DNA of 64,000 nucleotides from the NCBI GenBank assembly GCA_021390615.1, contig JAJEJU010000025.1:1488001-1552000 (forward strand), in the 5' to 3' direction. The stretch's first letter is position 1. Each line of letters starts with the position of its first letter. The position numbers were made by a program, and so were the translations under genes. Origin of the DNA: Rhodanobacteraceae bacterium ZG21-1. Its GTDB lineage: Bacteria > Pseudomonadota > Gammaproteobacteria > Xanthomonadales > Rhodanobacteraceae. Below are positions 1-7,927 of the stretch, in pieces. The notes under the pieces were generated by a model that did not search any database, was not told where the DNA came from, and saw nothing but the letters and a program-made list of their open reading frames with translations.

Positions 1-499
1 GATCGAAATGCGCCGCGTCAGCGAACCAGGCCGCGTATACGGACGTCGGCGCCGCCGTGAAGAACTGTGCGGCCCGGCGGAAATCCGCCGCCGCCTCGGG
101 CGGCGCGCAGAACAGCGGGTCGGCCGCGCAGTCGCGACTGGCCAGGGCATAGTTGCGCGCCAGCTGTTGCCACCAACGTTCGCGCAAGCGTTCCACCGCG
201 GCATGATCCACCTGCTTCAGATGCAGGCGGGCGGCCAGCGTGGCGTCGTCCAGATGCTCGCTGTCGAGCAGAGCATGGCCGAAAGACAGCAGCTCCGCGC
301 GCGATGCGCGGTCGAACGCCGCCGGCGTGTCCAGCCGGTCCGGCCACAGGCTGCGATCCGATATCGCCACCTCGCTGGGTCCGGCGGCGAACGCCTTGCC
401 AGCCAGCAGACACGCGCACAGGCCGCACAGCAGGCGCCGGAACCAAGCAGGCGCGAACCAAGCGGGTCGAAACGAAGCAGGCTGGAACGAAACGGGCAT
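1..499 (-). CDS. Exported protein of unknown function, N-terminal part
   Basis: I do not recognise this gene; it runs off the left edge and only the first 166 codons are visible. Translation from the ATG at 499 gives a long, odd N-terminus made of four five-residue units of the type SFRPA, then a hydrophobic stretch (RRLLCGLCACLLAGKAFA) that looks like a signal peptide with an AFA cleavage site, then a charged mature part containing SDRSLWPDRLDTPAAFDRAS and a Trp pair (RERWWQQL). The protein is therefore probably periplasmic or extracellular. The real start could lie downstream of the repeats, because the signal peptide alone would be of normal length. Overlapping frames lack this signal-peptide architecture, so I prefer this one. 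No function is assigned. Confidence 0.6.
   Translation of the reverse strand, partial: MPVSFQPASFRPAWFAPAWFRRLLCGLCACLLAGKAFAAGPSEVAISDRSLWPDRLDTPAAFDRASRAELLSFGHALLDSEHLDDATLAARLHLKQVDHAAVERLRERWWQQLARNYALASRDCAADPLFCAPPEAAADFRRAAQFFTAAPTSVYAAWFADAAHFD
431..490 (-). repeat. Four tandem 15-bp units coding for xF(R/Q/A)PA
   Basis: Four consecutive 15-bp units lie just after the start codon of the exported protein and encode SFQPA, SFRPA, WFAPA and WFRRL. The unit core TTTCGACCCGCT is nearly the same as the core of the two 15-bp units at the start of the cytochrome c4 gene (3387-3416). This looks like slipped-strand expansion. Confidence 0.6.
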
Positions 500-760
500 G
501 AAGGCTCCGGACAGAGGCAAGGCCAAGCACGCGTCGCCCGGCCTCGACGAGGGACGACAACGAAACAGCTTACCCGCAGCGGCCGGGCTCCTAGCGCAGG
601 GCGACTCTGCCCTTCTCCCGCCTCACCTTCCCGAGGCAAGAACGCAGGCTCGCGCGGCATCGCATCGCGCGCACCTCAGGCCAGCGAACTGACCGCGCAC
701 CGGCCTAAGACCGGCCCATCGCGGCCCCAACGAGCGCCGCTCGGCGTCCCTGCGCCGGAT

Positions 761-1111
761 TCAGGCCCCGCGCACGTCGCGCAGCTGCCAGCTGGCGCCG
801 ATCAGCAGGTTCAGGCGATGGCGCAGGATGCGCATCGGCAGACCGGTGGTGACGCTGACCTCCACATGCAGGTCGGCGACGCTGGCCTGGACCTGAGCCT
901 GCGCATCGGTGACGCCCAGGCTCGGATCGACCTCGTCCGGGTCCGGCTGGGCGGCTCGCCAGCGCTCGAACAGCGTCGGGCTGCGCAGCGCCTCCTGCAA
1001 GGCCGCGGCGAAATCGCCGGGTCCGGCGCCGGCATAGCTCAGCGCCGGGTCGGCGCCGCGCGCCTTGGCCAGATCGTCGATCGAGAGGAAATAACGGCTG
1101 CGTGCGCTCAT
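761..1111 (-). CDS. Small conserved-looking protein of unknown function, 116 aa
   Basis: I do not recognise the family. The ATG at 1111 is chosen because AGGAG sits at good spacing before it; the upstream in-frame start candidate at 1162 overlaps nothing useful and lacks a site. The product is soluble, without signal peptide or membrane segment. It begins MSARSRYFLSIDDLAKARG and has a second half rich in Val and Leu (QAQVQASVADLHVEVSVTTG). The gene lies 47 bp downstream of bioD on the same strand and could be cotranscribed with it, but that alone does not give a role in biotin synthesis. Codon use with G/C third positions fits a real gene. Confidence 0.6.
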   Translation of the reverse strand: MSARSRYFLSIDDLAKARGADPALSYAGAGPGDFAAALQEALRSPTLFERWRAAQPDPDEVDPSLGVTDAQAQVQASVADLHVEVSVTTGLPMRILRHRLNLLIGASWQLRDVRGA

Positions 1112-1158
1112 GTCGGCTCCTGCGGCAAAGCGGAAAACTCGAAGGATCAAGCTCGCGG

Positions 1159-1875
1159 TCAAAGCTCCGAAAGTCCAGGTGAACCCGGTGTCGTGAACAG
1201 CGCGGCCAGCGCGGCGAGATCCAGCCGCGCCGCCGCCGCGTCAGGAGCTTCGCCGTGCGCCAGCACGCCCAGGCACGGCGCCGGCAGCAGTTCGCGCAGC
1301 GTGGCCAGGTTTTCCTCGACCGCCTCCATCGCCGGGTCGATGCGATTGCCGATCCAGCCCAGCAGGCGGCAGCCGTCCGCAGCAATCGCGCGTGCGCTCA
1401 GCAAGGCATGGTTGAGGCAGCCCAGGCGCAGGCCCACTACCAGGATCACCGGCAGCTTCCAGGCACGGGCGATCTCGCTGGCCAGCAGGCCGGGCGCCAA
1501 CGGCACCAGCCAGCCGCCCACGCCTTCGACCACCACGAAGCGGCCACCGGCGCGCAGCGCATCGAAGCCGGCGCGCAGCGGCGGCAGCGTAATCGTCACG
1601 CCGGCGTGTGCCGCCGCCAGGTGCGGCGACAGCGGATCGCGCAGCGCCACCGGATTGACCTGCGCATACGGCGGCCGCGGCGGCGAGCTGGCAGCAAGCA
1701 GGGCCAGCGCATCCTCGTTGCGCCAGCCTTCGGCGGTTTCCTGGCAGCCGCTCGCCACCGGCTTCATGCCGCTGGCCGTGTGGCCGGCGGCACGCAAGGC
1801 ATGCAGCAAGGTGCAGGCCGCGTGGGTCTTGCCGATGCCGGTGTCGGTGCCGGCGACGAACACGGCGCCACTCAC
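1159..1875 (-). CDS. bioD: ATP-dependent dethiobiotin synthetase BioD
   Basis: BioD carboxylates 7,8-diaminopelargonate with CO2 and ATP to dethiobiotin, the penultimate step of biotin synthesis in the cytosol. The product is 238 aa, close to the family's usual 220-240. The P-loop is GTDTGIGKT at residues 8-16; MKPVASG and VEGVGGW are the usual substrate and switch motifs, and GNRID is near the nucleotide pocket. I chose the GTG at 1875 because GGAAGG lies nine bases before it and the protein then starts directly with the strand leading into the P-loop. No other bio gene is in the window. A 15-codon ORF with its own ribosome site ends inside this GTG start (GTGA overlap). Confidence 0.93.
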   Translation of the reverse strand: MSGAVFVAGTDTGIGKTHAACTLLHALRAAGHTASGMKPVASGCQETAEGWRNEDALALLAASSPPRPPYAQVNPVALRDPLSPHLAAAHAGVTITLPPLRAGFDALRAGGRFVVVEGVGGWLVPLAPGLLASEIARAWKLPVILVVGLRLGCLNHALLSARAIAADGCRLLGWIGNRIDPAMEAVEENLATLRELLPAPCLGVLAHGEAPDAAAARLDLAALAALFTTPGSPGLSEL

Positions 1876-1919
1876 GCCGGCGACCTTCCGTGATGCTGGC
1901 GAGCTGCGCCTGCGTGCAT
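1872..1919 (-). CDS. Possible 15-codon leader ORF translationally coupled to bioD
   Basis: ATG at 1919 is preceded by GGAAGGAG at about eight bases and opens a 15-codon frame (MHAGAARQHHGRSPA) whose TGA overlaps the GTG start of bioD by four bases. This geometry is typical of translational coupling. It may be chance or simply a remnant of an older start; nothing shows that the peptide matters. Confidence 0.25.
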   Translation of the reverse strand: MHAGAARQHHGRSPA

Positions 1920-2039
1920 GATCTGGCTCCTTCCGCCCGATGACAGCGCGCATAATACGCGTCGATGCATCTTCGATTGATCGCCCTCGCCATGCCGGTC
2001 GCCACCGGCGCGGCGGCATCACCAGCCAGGCTTATTCCG

Positions 2040-2531
2040 ATGTTCGAACTGAGCGCCTCGACCCATTCCAGCAAGCGCGAGCACTACGCCGAGCTCGTCC
2101 AGCAGGCCCGCGGGCTGCTGGAGGGGGAACGCGACCTGATCGCCAACGCGGCCAATTTCAGCGCCCTGCTGTACCACAGCCTGCCCGACCTGAACTGGGC
2201 CGGCTTCTATCTGTACGACGGCCAGGAGCTGGTGGTCGGCCCGTTCCAGGGCAAGCCGGCCTGCGTGCGCATCGCGCTCGGGCGCGGCGTCTGCGGCACC
2301 GCGGCGCAGACCCGGCAAACCCAGCTGGTGCGCGACGTGCACGCCTTCGAAGGGCATATCGCCTGCGACGCCGCCTCCAACTCGGAGGTCGTGGTGCCAC
2401 TGAGCAAGGCCGACGGCAGCCTGCTCGGCGTGTGGGATGTCGACAGCCCCCTGGTCGCGCGCTTCGACGAGGACGACCGCGCCGGCATGGAGGCGCTGTG
2501 CGCGGTGTTCATGGAGACGCTGCGGCGCTGA
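2040..2531 (+). CDS. msrC: Free methionine-(R)-sulfoxide reductase, GAF-domain type
   Basis: A single GAF domain of 163 aa that reduces free L-methionine-(R)-sulfoxide in the cytosol with thioredoxin (fRMsr, the E. coli YebR/MsrC family). The three family cysteines are visible: PACVRIALG, GRGVCGTAA and HIACDAASNSE; the last two form the catalytic/resolving pair in characterised members. NWAGFYLYDG and GVWDVDSP are further family hallmarks. I start at ATG 2040 (MFELSAST) because the longer frame from 1965 adds a low-complexity lead without homology. It is divergent from bioD and convergent with engB. Name msrC is by family; the assignment is firm, the symbol less so. Confidence 0.88.
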   Translation: MFELSASTHSSKREHYAELVQQARGLLEGERDLIANAANFSALLYHSLPDLNWAGFYLYDGQELVVGPFQGKPACVRIALGRGVCGTAAQTRQTQLVRDVHAFEGHIACDAASNSEVVVPLSKADGSLLGVWDVDSPLVARFDEDDRAGMEALCAVFMETLRR

Positions 2532-2622
2532 GCACCAGGGCAAGCCGGACGGGCGACGGGAGAACCACCTCGCGTCGACTCGACGACACCTCGCCATTCC
2601 AGGGACAGGTCGGGCGCGTGCC

Positions 2623-3264
2623 TCAGTCGCGCGGGGTGTGCAGCAGCGCCACCACCGCGTCGCGGGCCGCCTCCACGCCAGTCCCCTCGGTCGAGGAAAA
2701 GATCTGCGCGGTAGCATGCAGGCCTTCTGCCGCGAACTGCCTGCGCAGCGCCGCCAGCGCCTGTGCGGCCTGGTTGCGCGAGAGCTTGTCGGCCTTGGTC
2801 AGCAGCAGGTGGCAGGGCAGATGGGTGGTGAAGCAGAACTCCAGCATCATCCGGTCGAACTCCTTCAACGGATGGCGGATGTCGGCGATCAACACCACGC
2901 CGCGCAGACTGCGGCGCTGGTGCAGATAGGCATCGATTTCCTGCTTCCAGTGCTCGCGCATCTCCAACGGCACCTTGGCATAACCGTAGCCGGGCAGGTC
3001 GACCAGGCGCGGCGGCGACGCCGGAGCCGGAGCGGCCGCGGCGCCCGATGCGGGCAGTTCGAACACCACCATCTGCTGGGTGCGCCCGGGCGTCTTGGAG
3101 GTGCGGGCGAGCCCGCGGTGGCCGGTCAGCGCATTTAAGGCGCTGGACTTGCCGGCGTTGGAGCGACCGGCGAAGGCCACCTCGGCGCCCTGGTCGGCGG
3201 GCAGTTGGCTGATGCGGTGAGCGGCCAGCACGAACTGGGCCCCCTGGAGCGGGTTGTTGGGCAT
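2623..3264 (-). CDS. engB: Ribosome biogenesis GTPase EngB (YihA/YsxC)
   Basis: EngB is an essential GTPase needed for assembly of the large ribosomal subunit. At 213 aa it has normal length. G1 is GRSNAGKSS, G2 is in the TPGRTQQ region, G3 is VDLPGYGYAKV, G4 is LLTKADKL and G5 is around SSTEGTG. An Ala/Pro insertion (GAAAAPAPASPP) sits just before G3, in a loop that is normally short. The start is the ATG at 3264 (MPNNPLQ); a TTG eight codons upstream is also possible. It is divergent from the cytochrome c4 gene, an arrangement common in gammaproteobacteria. Confidence 0.95.
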   Translation of the reverse strand: MPNNPLQGAQFVLAAHRISQLPADQGAEVAFAGRSNAGKSSALNALTGHRGLARTSKTPGRTQQMVVFELPASGAAAAPAPASPPRLVDLPGYGYAKVPLEMREHWKQEIDAYLHQRRSLRGVVLIADIRHPLKEFDRMMLEFCFTTHLPCHLLLTKADKLSRNQAAQALAALRRQFAAEGLHATAQIFSSTEGTGVEAARDAVVALLHTPRD

Positions 3265-3383
3265 GCTGAGGATGGTTTGACCGGTCAAGGTGGCGTGGGG
3301 ATAATCCTGAGGTTTCTGCCAGCCACCGACGCGACGGCCGTCGCGGATGGTGCAGCCAACCCAGTGTCTCTGGAGACAAGTGT

Positions 3384-4190
3384 ATGAGTTTTCGGCCCGC
3401 CGGTTTTCGGCCCGCTGTAGTCAGGCACGTCGCCGTAATCCTCTTCGCGTTGTCCAACGGAACCGTGATGGCCCAGGGCGACAAGCCGGCCACCGCCGCA
3501 CCCGCATCCAGCAGCCATTCGGCCGCGGCTCCGGCTCCGGCCGGCACCGCCGCTGCTGCGCCGGCCGCCGCGCCCGCCGAGGCCAACGCCGCGCTCAAGC
3601 CGGGCGACGCCAGCGCCGGTGCCGGCAAGGCCGCCGCCTGCGGCGCCTGCCACGGCATGGACGGCAACTCCAGCGACGCGCAGTATCCGAAGTTGGCCGG
3701 CCAGCACGAGGACTACATCGTGCTGCAGCTGGAGAGCTTCAAGAACGGCAAGCGCCAGAACCCGATCATGCTCGGCATGGCCACGCCGCTGTCCGAGCAG
3801 GACATGCACGACATCGGCGCCTATTTCGCCAGCAAGGCCTCGCTGCCCGGCGTGGCCGACGACGCCCTGGTCCAGCAGGGCCAGACCCTGTTCCGCGAGG
3901 GCGACCCGACGCGCGACATCCCGGCCTGCATGGCCTGTCACAGCATCGATGGCCGCGGCAACCCGGGCGCGGTCTATCCGCAGCTGACCAGCCAGCATGC
4001 GCAGTACATCGAGGCCACCCTGAAGGCCTGGCAGTCCGGCACCAGCTGGGGCGACGAGCCGCACGCCAAGATCATGCAGAGCATCGCGCAGAAATTGAAC
4101 GCCAAGGACATCAGCGCTGTCTCTAGCTACATCGAAGGCCTGCACGCCGTCGACGGCGGCGCCAAGCCGGCGGCCGCGGCCTCGCCCTGA
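3384..4190 (+). CDS. Diheme cytochrome c4
   Basis: Periplasmic or membrane-attached electron carrier of 268 aa that passes electrons from the bc1 complex to terminal oxidases. Two c-type heme sites are visible, CGACH and CMACH, one in each of two similar halves, with axial Met candidates in IMLGMATPL and KIMQSIAQ. The N-terminus has a signal peptide (VAVILFALSNGTVMA) preceded by two xFRPA repeats, and a long Ala/Pro linker (about residues 38-72) separates it from the first heme domain. The C-terminus is again Ala/Pro rich. The gene starts a codirectional run with a DsbA-like lipoprotein, whose oxidising activity is relevant to heme-binding cysteines. Confidence 0.92.
   Translation: MSFRPAGFRPAVVRHVAVILFALSNGTVMAQGDKPATAAPASSSHSAAAPAPAGTAAAAPAAAPAEANAALKPGDASAGAGKAAACGACHGMDGNSSDAQYPKLAGQHEDYIVLQLESFKNGKRQNPIMLGMATPLSEQDMHDIGAYFASKASLPGVADDALVQQGQTLFREGDPTRDIPACMACHSIDGRGNPGAVYPQLTSQHAQYIEATLKAWQSGTSWGDEPHAKIMQSIAQKLNAKDISAVSSYIEGLHAVDGGAKPAAAASP
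3387..3416 (+). repeat. Two 15-bp tandem units at the start of the cytochrome c4 gene
   Basis: Two 15-bp units differ at only two positions and encode SFRPA and GFRPA directly after the initiator Met. The core TTTTCGGCCCGC matches the unit at 431-490 in another gene. Confidence 0.6.
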
Positions 4191-4255
4191 TCCCCGCGCC
4201 GGCACGACGCCGGCGTTCGCTCCATCGCCACCGTCGCCCCGCCACGAGGTTTGTC

Positions 4256-5152
4256 ATGCTGAAGCGTCTGCCGATCCTGTGTACCGCCCTGCTCGCGCTC
4301 GCCGCCTGCAGCAACAGCAGCGACAACGGCACCACCGCGCCGGCAGCGACACCGTCCGCAGCCGCTACCTCGAATGCGCCGCAGGCCGCCGCCACCGCGG
4401 CCGCACCGGCAGCGGCCAGCACGGCCGCGCCCGCCGCCGCGCAGACCGCGGCTGCCCCCGCCGCTGCAGCCACTGCCGCTGCCGCCGCGCCCGCAGCGCC
4501 GGCGCCGGCCGCCAAGCCCTTCGTGGACAACGGCCAGTGGGTCGAAGGCCGCGACTACACCCTGATCGAACCGGCCCAGCCGAAGTTCACCGACACCGAC
4601 AAGATCGAGGTGGTCGAGGTGTTCTCCTACGGCTGCCCGGCCTGCAACGCCTATCACTCGACCATGAACGAGCTGGCCAAGGAAATGCCCGCCAATGTCA
4701 GCGTGGCCTACCTGCCCGCCTCGTTCATGCCGCAGGAGAACTGGGTCACCCTGCAGCGCGCCTACCTCACCGCCAAGGCGCTCGGCGTGAGCGACAAGGC
4801 CAACGACGCGATGTACGACGCGGTGTGGAAGAGCAAGGAGCTGACCGCCGAGAACGCGGAAGGCAACGGCTTGAAGCCGGCCAACGCGCTGCCCACCATC
4901 GCCGACATCGCCAAGGTCTACGCCAAGTTCGGCGCCGATCCGAAGAACTTCGTCGCGGTGGCCAACTCCTTTAGCATCAACACCCAGATGAAGCGCTGCG
5001 ACGAGCTGATGAAGGGCTACGGCGTCGAAGGCACGCCCACCCTGGTGATCAACGGCAAGTACCGGGTCAGCCCGCTGAAGTTCGGCAGCGACCTCTCCAA
5101 GTCGATCGAGCTGACCAAGTGGCTGGTGGCCAAAGAGGCCGCCGGCAAGTAA
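4256..5152 (+). CDS. dsbA: DsbA-like thiol:disulfide oxidoreductase, lipoprotein with CPAC site
   Basis: Introduces disulfide bonds into exported proteins. The 298-aa product has a lipoprotein signal (LLALAACS, Cys 19) and then about 70 residues of almost pure Ala/Pro/Thr linker that tethers the domain to the membrane. The thioredoxin-fold domain follows, with the active site YGCPACNAY and the cis-Pro loop VEGTPTLVI. The usual DsbA site is CPHC; CPAC is a recognised variant and should shift the redox potential. It lies 65 bp after cytochrome c4 and 22 bp before the glutathione transferase gene, so cotranscription is likely. A second, shorter DsbA follows at 5947. Confidence 0.9.
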   Translation: MLKRLPILCTALLALAACSNSSDNGTTAPAATPSAAATSNAPQAAATAAAPAAASTAAPAAAQTAAAPAAAATAAAAAPAAPAPAAKPFVDNGQWVEGRDYTLIEPAQPKFTDTDKIEVVEVFSYGCPACNAYHSTMNELAKEMPANVSVAYLPASFMPQENWVTLQRAYLTAKALGVSDKANDAMYDAVWKSKELTAENAEGNGLKPANALPTIADIAKVYAKFGADPKNFVAVANSFSINTQMKRCDELMKGYGVEGTPTLVINGKYRVSPLKFGSDLSKSIELTKWLVAKEAAGK

Positions 5153-5174
5153 GCCGCAGACCGGAACGGCCGCC

Positions 5175-5813
5175 ATGCTGACCCTCTGGGGCCGGATCAG
5201 CTCGATCAACGTGCGCAAGGTGGTGTGGTGCGCGCAGGAGCTGGGCCTGCCCTATCAGCGCATCGAGGCCGGCGGCCGCTTCGGCGTGGTGCAGACGCCG
5301 GCCTTTCGCGCGCTGAACCCCAACGCGATGATCCCGGCGATCCGCGACGGCGACGGTGACGGCGCGCCGGTGCTGTGGGAATCCAACGTGATCGTGCGCT
5401 ACCTGTGCGCCCGTTATGCGCCCGGCAGCCTCTACCCGGAGGCGCTGTTCGAGCGCTTCGATGCCGAGCGCTGGATGGACTGGCAGCAGACCGCCTTGAA
5501 CCCGGCCGGCCTGGGCGCCTTCAAGCAGTGGGTCCGCACCCCGCCGGGCGAGCGCGATCCGGCCCTGATCGCGCAGTCGGTGGCGGCGACCGAGCCGCTG
5601 TTCGAGCTGCTCGACCGGCACCTGTCCACGCGCCGCTTCATGCTGGGCGACCGCTTCGGCATGGCCGACATCCCGCTCGGTTGCGAGGCGCACCGCTGGC
5701 TCGGCCTGCCCGCGGAGTACGCGCGGCCGGCCTGGCCTCACCTGGAGCGCTGGTTCGCCGAACTGCAGTCCCGCCCGGCCGCGCAGGGCGTGCTGGATCT
5801 GGTGCTGGAGTAG
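5175..5813 (+). CDS. Glutathione S-transferase family protein
   Basis: Cytosolic 212-aa GST. The N-terminal thioredoxin-like domain begins WGRISSINVRKVVWCAQELG, with the Ser/Asn region that binds glutathione; NPNAMIPAI carries the cis-Pro and ESNVIVRYL the Glu-Ser pair that contacts the gamma-glutamyl group. The C-terminal all-helical domain contains LGDRFGMADIPLG, the conserved N-capping box and Asp. Its substrate cannot be read from sequence. It sits between two DsbA-like genes on the same strand. Confidence 0.9.
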   Translation: MLTLWGRISSINVRKVVWCAQELGLPYQRIEAGGRFGVVQTPAFRALNPNAMIPAIRDGDGDGAPVLWESNVIVRYLCARYAPGSLYPEALFERFDAERWMDWQQTALNPAGLGAFKQWVRTPPGERDPALIAQSVAATEPLFELLDRHLSTRRFMLGDRFGMADIPLGCEAHRWLGLPAEYARPAWPHLERWFAELQSRPAAQGVLDLVLE

Positions 5814-5946
5814 CGCGCGCGGACCGATGGTTCTCGGCGAATGAATCCGCGGCCTGCGCGGCTGCAAGCGACATCGCACTGCCCCTACAATGCGCGCTTC
5901 CCATGAACGCCAGCGGCGGCTGCGCCGCGCCTGTGGAGATCAGCCC

Positions 5947-6627
5947 ATGTTCCAGCGTTTCGCCCGCCTGCGCCTGCTCGCCCTGTTCGGCGGCCTGCTG
6001 CTGACCGCTGCCTGCAGCGCCCAGCAAGATGGCACCGCGGCCGCCAAACCCTCCGCCGAACCGTTCACCGAGGGCCAGCAGTACGTCACCCTCAAGGCGC
6101 CGTACCAGCGCTACAGCGACAGCGGCAAGGTCGAAGTGGTCGAGGTGTTTTCCTATGCCTGCATCCACTGCGCACATTTCGCCCCCATTGCCGAGAAGCT
6201 GCGCGCCCAGTTGCCGCCGGGCGTGGAGTTCAAGCTGATGCCGGCGCCGTTCAACGACGAATGGCTGGTGTTCGCGCGCGGCTACTACGCGGCCAAGCAG
6301 CTGGGCGTGCAGGAGCAGACCCACCTCGCGCTGTTCAAGGCCAAGTTCGAAGACAACTACCCGATCAACACGATGGACGAGCTGGCCGATTTCTACGCGC
6401 GCAACGGCGCGAATCGCGCCGACTTCCTGCGCATCGCCAACTCCGACGAAGTCACCGCGAAGACCAAGAGCGATTTCGACCTGGCCCAGAAGTGGGGCGT
6501 CGAGGGCACCCCGACCCTGGTGGTGGACGGCAAGTACGTCAGCAAGGACCTGGCGAGCTACGACGACATGGTCGCGATGATCGTGTGGCTGGCGAAGCGC
6601 GAACTGGCGGCCAAGCAGGGACACTGA
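5947..6627 (+). CDS. Second DsbA-like lipoprotein, CIHC active site
   Basis: Periplasmic thiol:disulfide oxidoreductase of 226 aa. A lipoprotein signal (LLLTAACS) leads directly into the domain, without the long Ala/Pro linker of its neighbour. The active site is YACIHCAHF and the cis-Pro loop VEGTPTLVV. The start at ATG 5947 gives a normal signal peptide; the ORF is open upstream to 5890 but that stretch is Arg rich and unlikely to be translated. Its CIHC dipeptide differs from the CPAC of the upstream paralogue, which suggests that the two are not redundant. Confidence 0.9.
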   Translation: MFQRFARLRLLALFGGLLLTAACSAQQDGTAAAKPSAEPFTEGQQYVTLKAPYQRYSDSGKVEVVEVFSYACIHCAHFAPIAEKLRAQLPPGVEFKLMPAPFNDEWLVFARGYYAAKQLGVQEQTHLALFKAKFEDNYPINTMDELADFYARNGANRADFLRIANSDEVTAKTKSDFDLAQKWGVEGTPTLVVDGKYVSKDLASYDDMVAMIVWLAKRELAAKQGH

Positions 6628-6710
6628 GCCTCTTGCGTCGATGCGGTGGCGCCGCGTTCACGCCGGCGCGGACACACTCGCCGCCGCATCCCGCTCGCTG
6701 CGAATGACTC

Positions 6711-7520
6711 ATGACACGCGCCGCTCCATCGCCTAGCCTCGTCCAGCCGCAACGCCTGCGGCTGCTCAGCTGCAACATCCTGGCCGGCGCCAGCGTGCAG
6801 CGCTATCACGAGTACGTGACGCGCAGCATCAACGCCGTGCTGCCCGGGCGCAGCAAGCTGGACAACCTCGACCGGCTGGCCCAGGTGATCAGCAGCTTCG
6901 ACGTGGTGGGGCTGCAGGAGGCCGACGCCGGCAGCCTGCGCTCCGGCTTCCTCAACCAGACGCGTTATCTGGCCGAGACCGCGGGCATGCCGTTCTGGAG
7001 CCATCAGCCGAACCGGCCGATGGCCCGGCTGGCGCATTCGGCCAATGGCTTAATCAGCCGGCTCGAGCCGAGCCGCGTGCTGGACTACCCGCTGCCCAGC
7101 CGCATTCCCGGCCGCGGCGCGCTGCTGGCGCGCTTCGGCGAAGGCGAGCAGGAACTGGCGGTGATGATCGCCCATCTGTCGCTGAGCGCGCCGGCGCGCG
7201 CACGCCAGCTGGCCTTCATCGGCGAGATCCTGCAGGACTTCCCGCACGCGGTGCTGATGGGCGACCTCAACACCGACGCCGGCAGCCGCGAGATGAGCCA
7301 TCTGTTCGCCAAGTGCAACCTGCAGCCGCCGAGCCAGCCCACCCTGACCTTCCCCAGCTGGCGGCCGCGCCGCGCGCTGGACCACATCCTCGCCTCGCCG
7401 AGCATCCACATGGAAAAACTCTGGGCGCTGCCGCAAGCGTTCTCCGATCACCTGTCGCTGGCCGCCGAAATCGCCTTGCCGGCGCCGCTGGTGCAGCAGC
7501 TCGCGCCGAGGCGGCGATGA
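6711..7520 (+). CDS. Endonuclease/exonuclease/phosphatase family protein
   Basis: A 269-aa metal-dependent phosphoesterase of the DNase I-like fold. Family motifs appear in order: LLSCNILAG, VVGLQEAD (metal-binding Glu), MIAHLSLS (catalytic His), LMGDLNTDA (Asp/Asn), RALDHILAS and the final SDHLSLAAEI (Asp-His). There is no signal peptide, so it should be cytosolic. Members cut DNA, phosphoinositides or other phosphodiesters, and the sequence does not tell which. Its TGA overlaps the ATG of the next gene by four bases (ATGA), so the two are translationally coupled. Confidence 0.87.
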   Translation: MTRAAPSPSLVQPQRLRLLSCNILAGASVQRYHEYVTRSINAVLPGRSKLDNLDRLAQVISSFDVVGLQEADAGSLRSGFLNQTRYLAETAGMPFWSHQPNRPMARLAHSANGLISRLEPSRVLDYPLPSRIPGRGALLARFGEGEQELAVMIAHLSLSAPARARQLAFIGEILQDFPHAVLMGDLNTDAGSREMSHLFAKCNLQPPSQPTLTFPSWRPRRALDHILASPSIHMEKLWALPQAFSDHLSLAAEIALPAPLVQQLAPRRR

Positions 7521-7927
7521 GCGGGCGCGCGCTGCGTCGCGGGCTGCCCTGGCTGCTGCTGATCGCGGTGGGCGTCGGCGCCTGGCTGCTGCGCTTCGAA
7601 GTGATCGAGTCGAAGCTGGTGCAGTCGCGCTGCGTCGCCGGCGGCGGCTGGTGCGAGCCGGTGCACTGGCTGATCCTGGGCTTCGTCAACGGTGGCTACG
7701 GCTATGCCGCGCTGGCCGCCACCGTGCTCGCGCTGGTGTGGCGGCATCCCTTCAGCGCCTGGCTGGCTGCCGCGCTCGGCCTGTTCGCGCTGCACCTGTA
7801 CTGCTACGAGACCGGCGCGCTGGCCGCGCTGGTCGGCTGCCTACGCCTGCTGCGTCAGCAGGCGACGGCCGCGCCACCAGCCACGTCCCACCGCCAGCCC
7901 CATCGCGAGATTCAGGCCCAGCCATAG
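7517..7927 (+). CDS. Small integral membrane protein of unknown function
   Basis: 136 aa with about three hydrophobic helices: LPWLLLIAVGVGAWLL, WLILGFVNGGYGYAALAATVLALVW and AWLAAALGLFALHLY. A periplasm-sized loop between the first two contains a Cys pair (RCVAGGGWCEPVHW) that could form a disulfide. The start overlaps the stop of the phosphoesterase gene by ATGA. The last 87 bases lie antisense to the end of the convergent GH17 gene and encode a hydrophilic tail. I do not recognise the family. Confidence 0.7.
   Translation: MSGRALRRGLPWLLLIAVGVGAWLLRFEVIESKLVQSRCVAGGGWCEPVHWLILGFVNGGYGYAALAATVLALVWRHPFSAWLAAALGLFALHLYCYETGALAALVGCLRLLRQQATAAPPATSHRQPHREIQAQP

Noticed and set aside
8-1921. 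637-codon + strand ORF at the left edge
   Set aside because: Arg/Ala/Gln-rich frame opposite bioD and its neighbours; no protein family visible.
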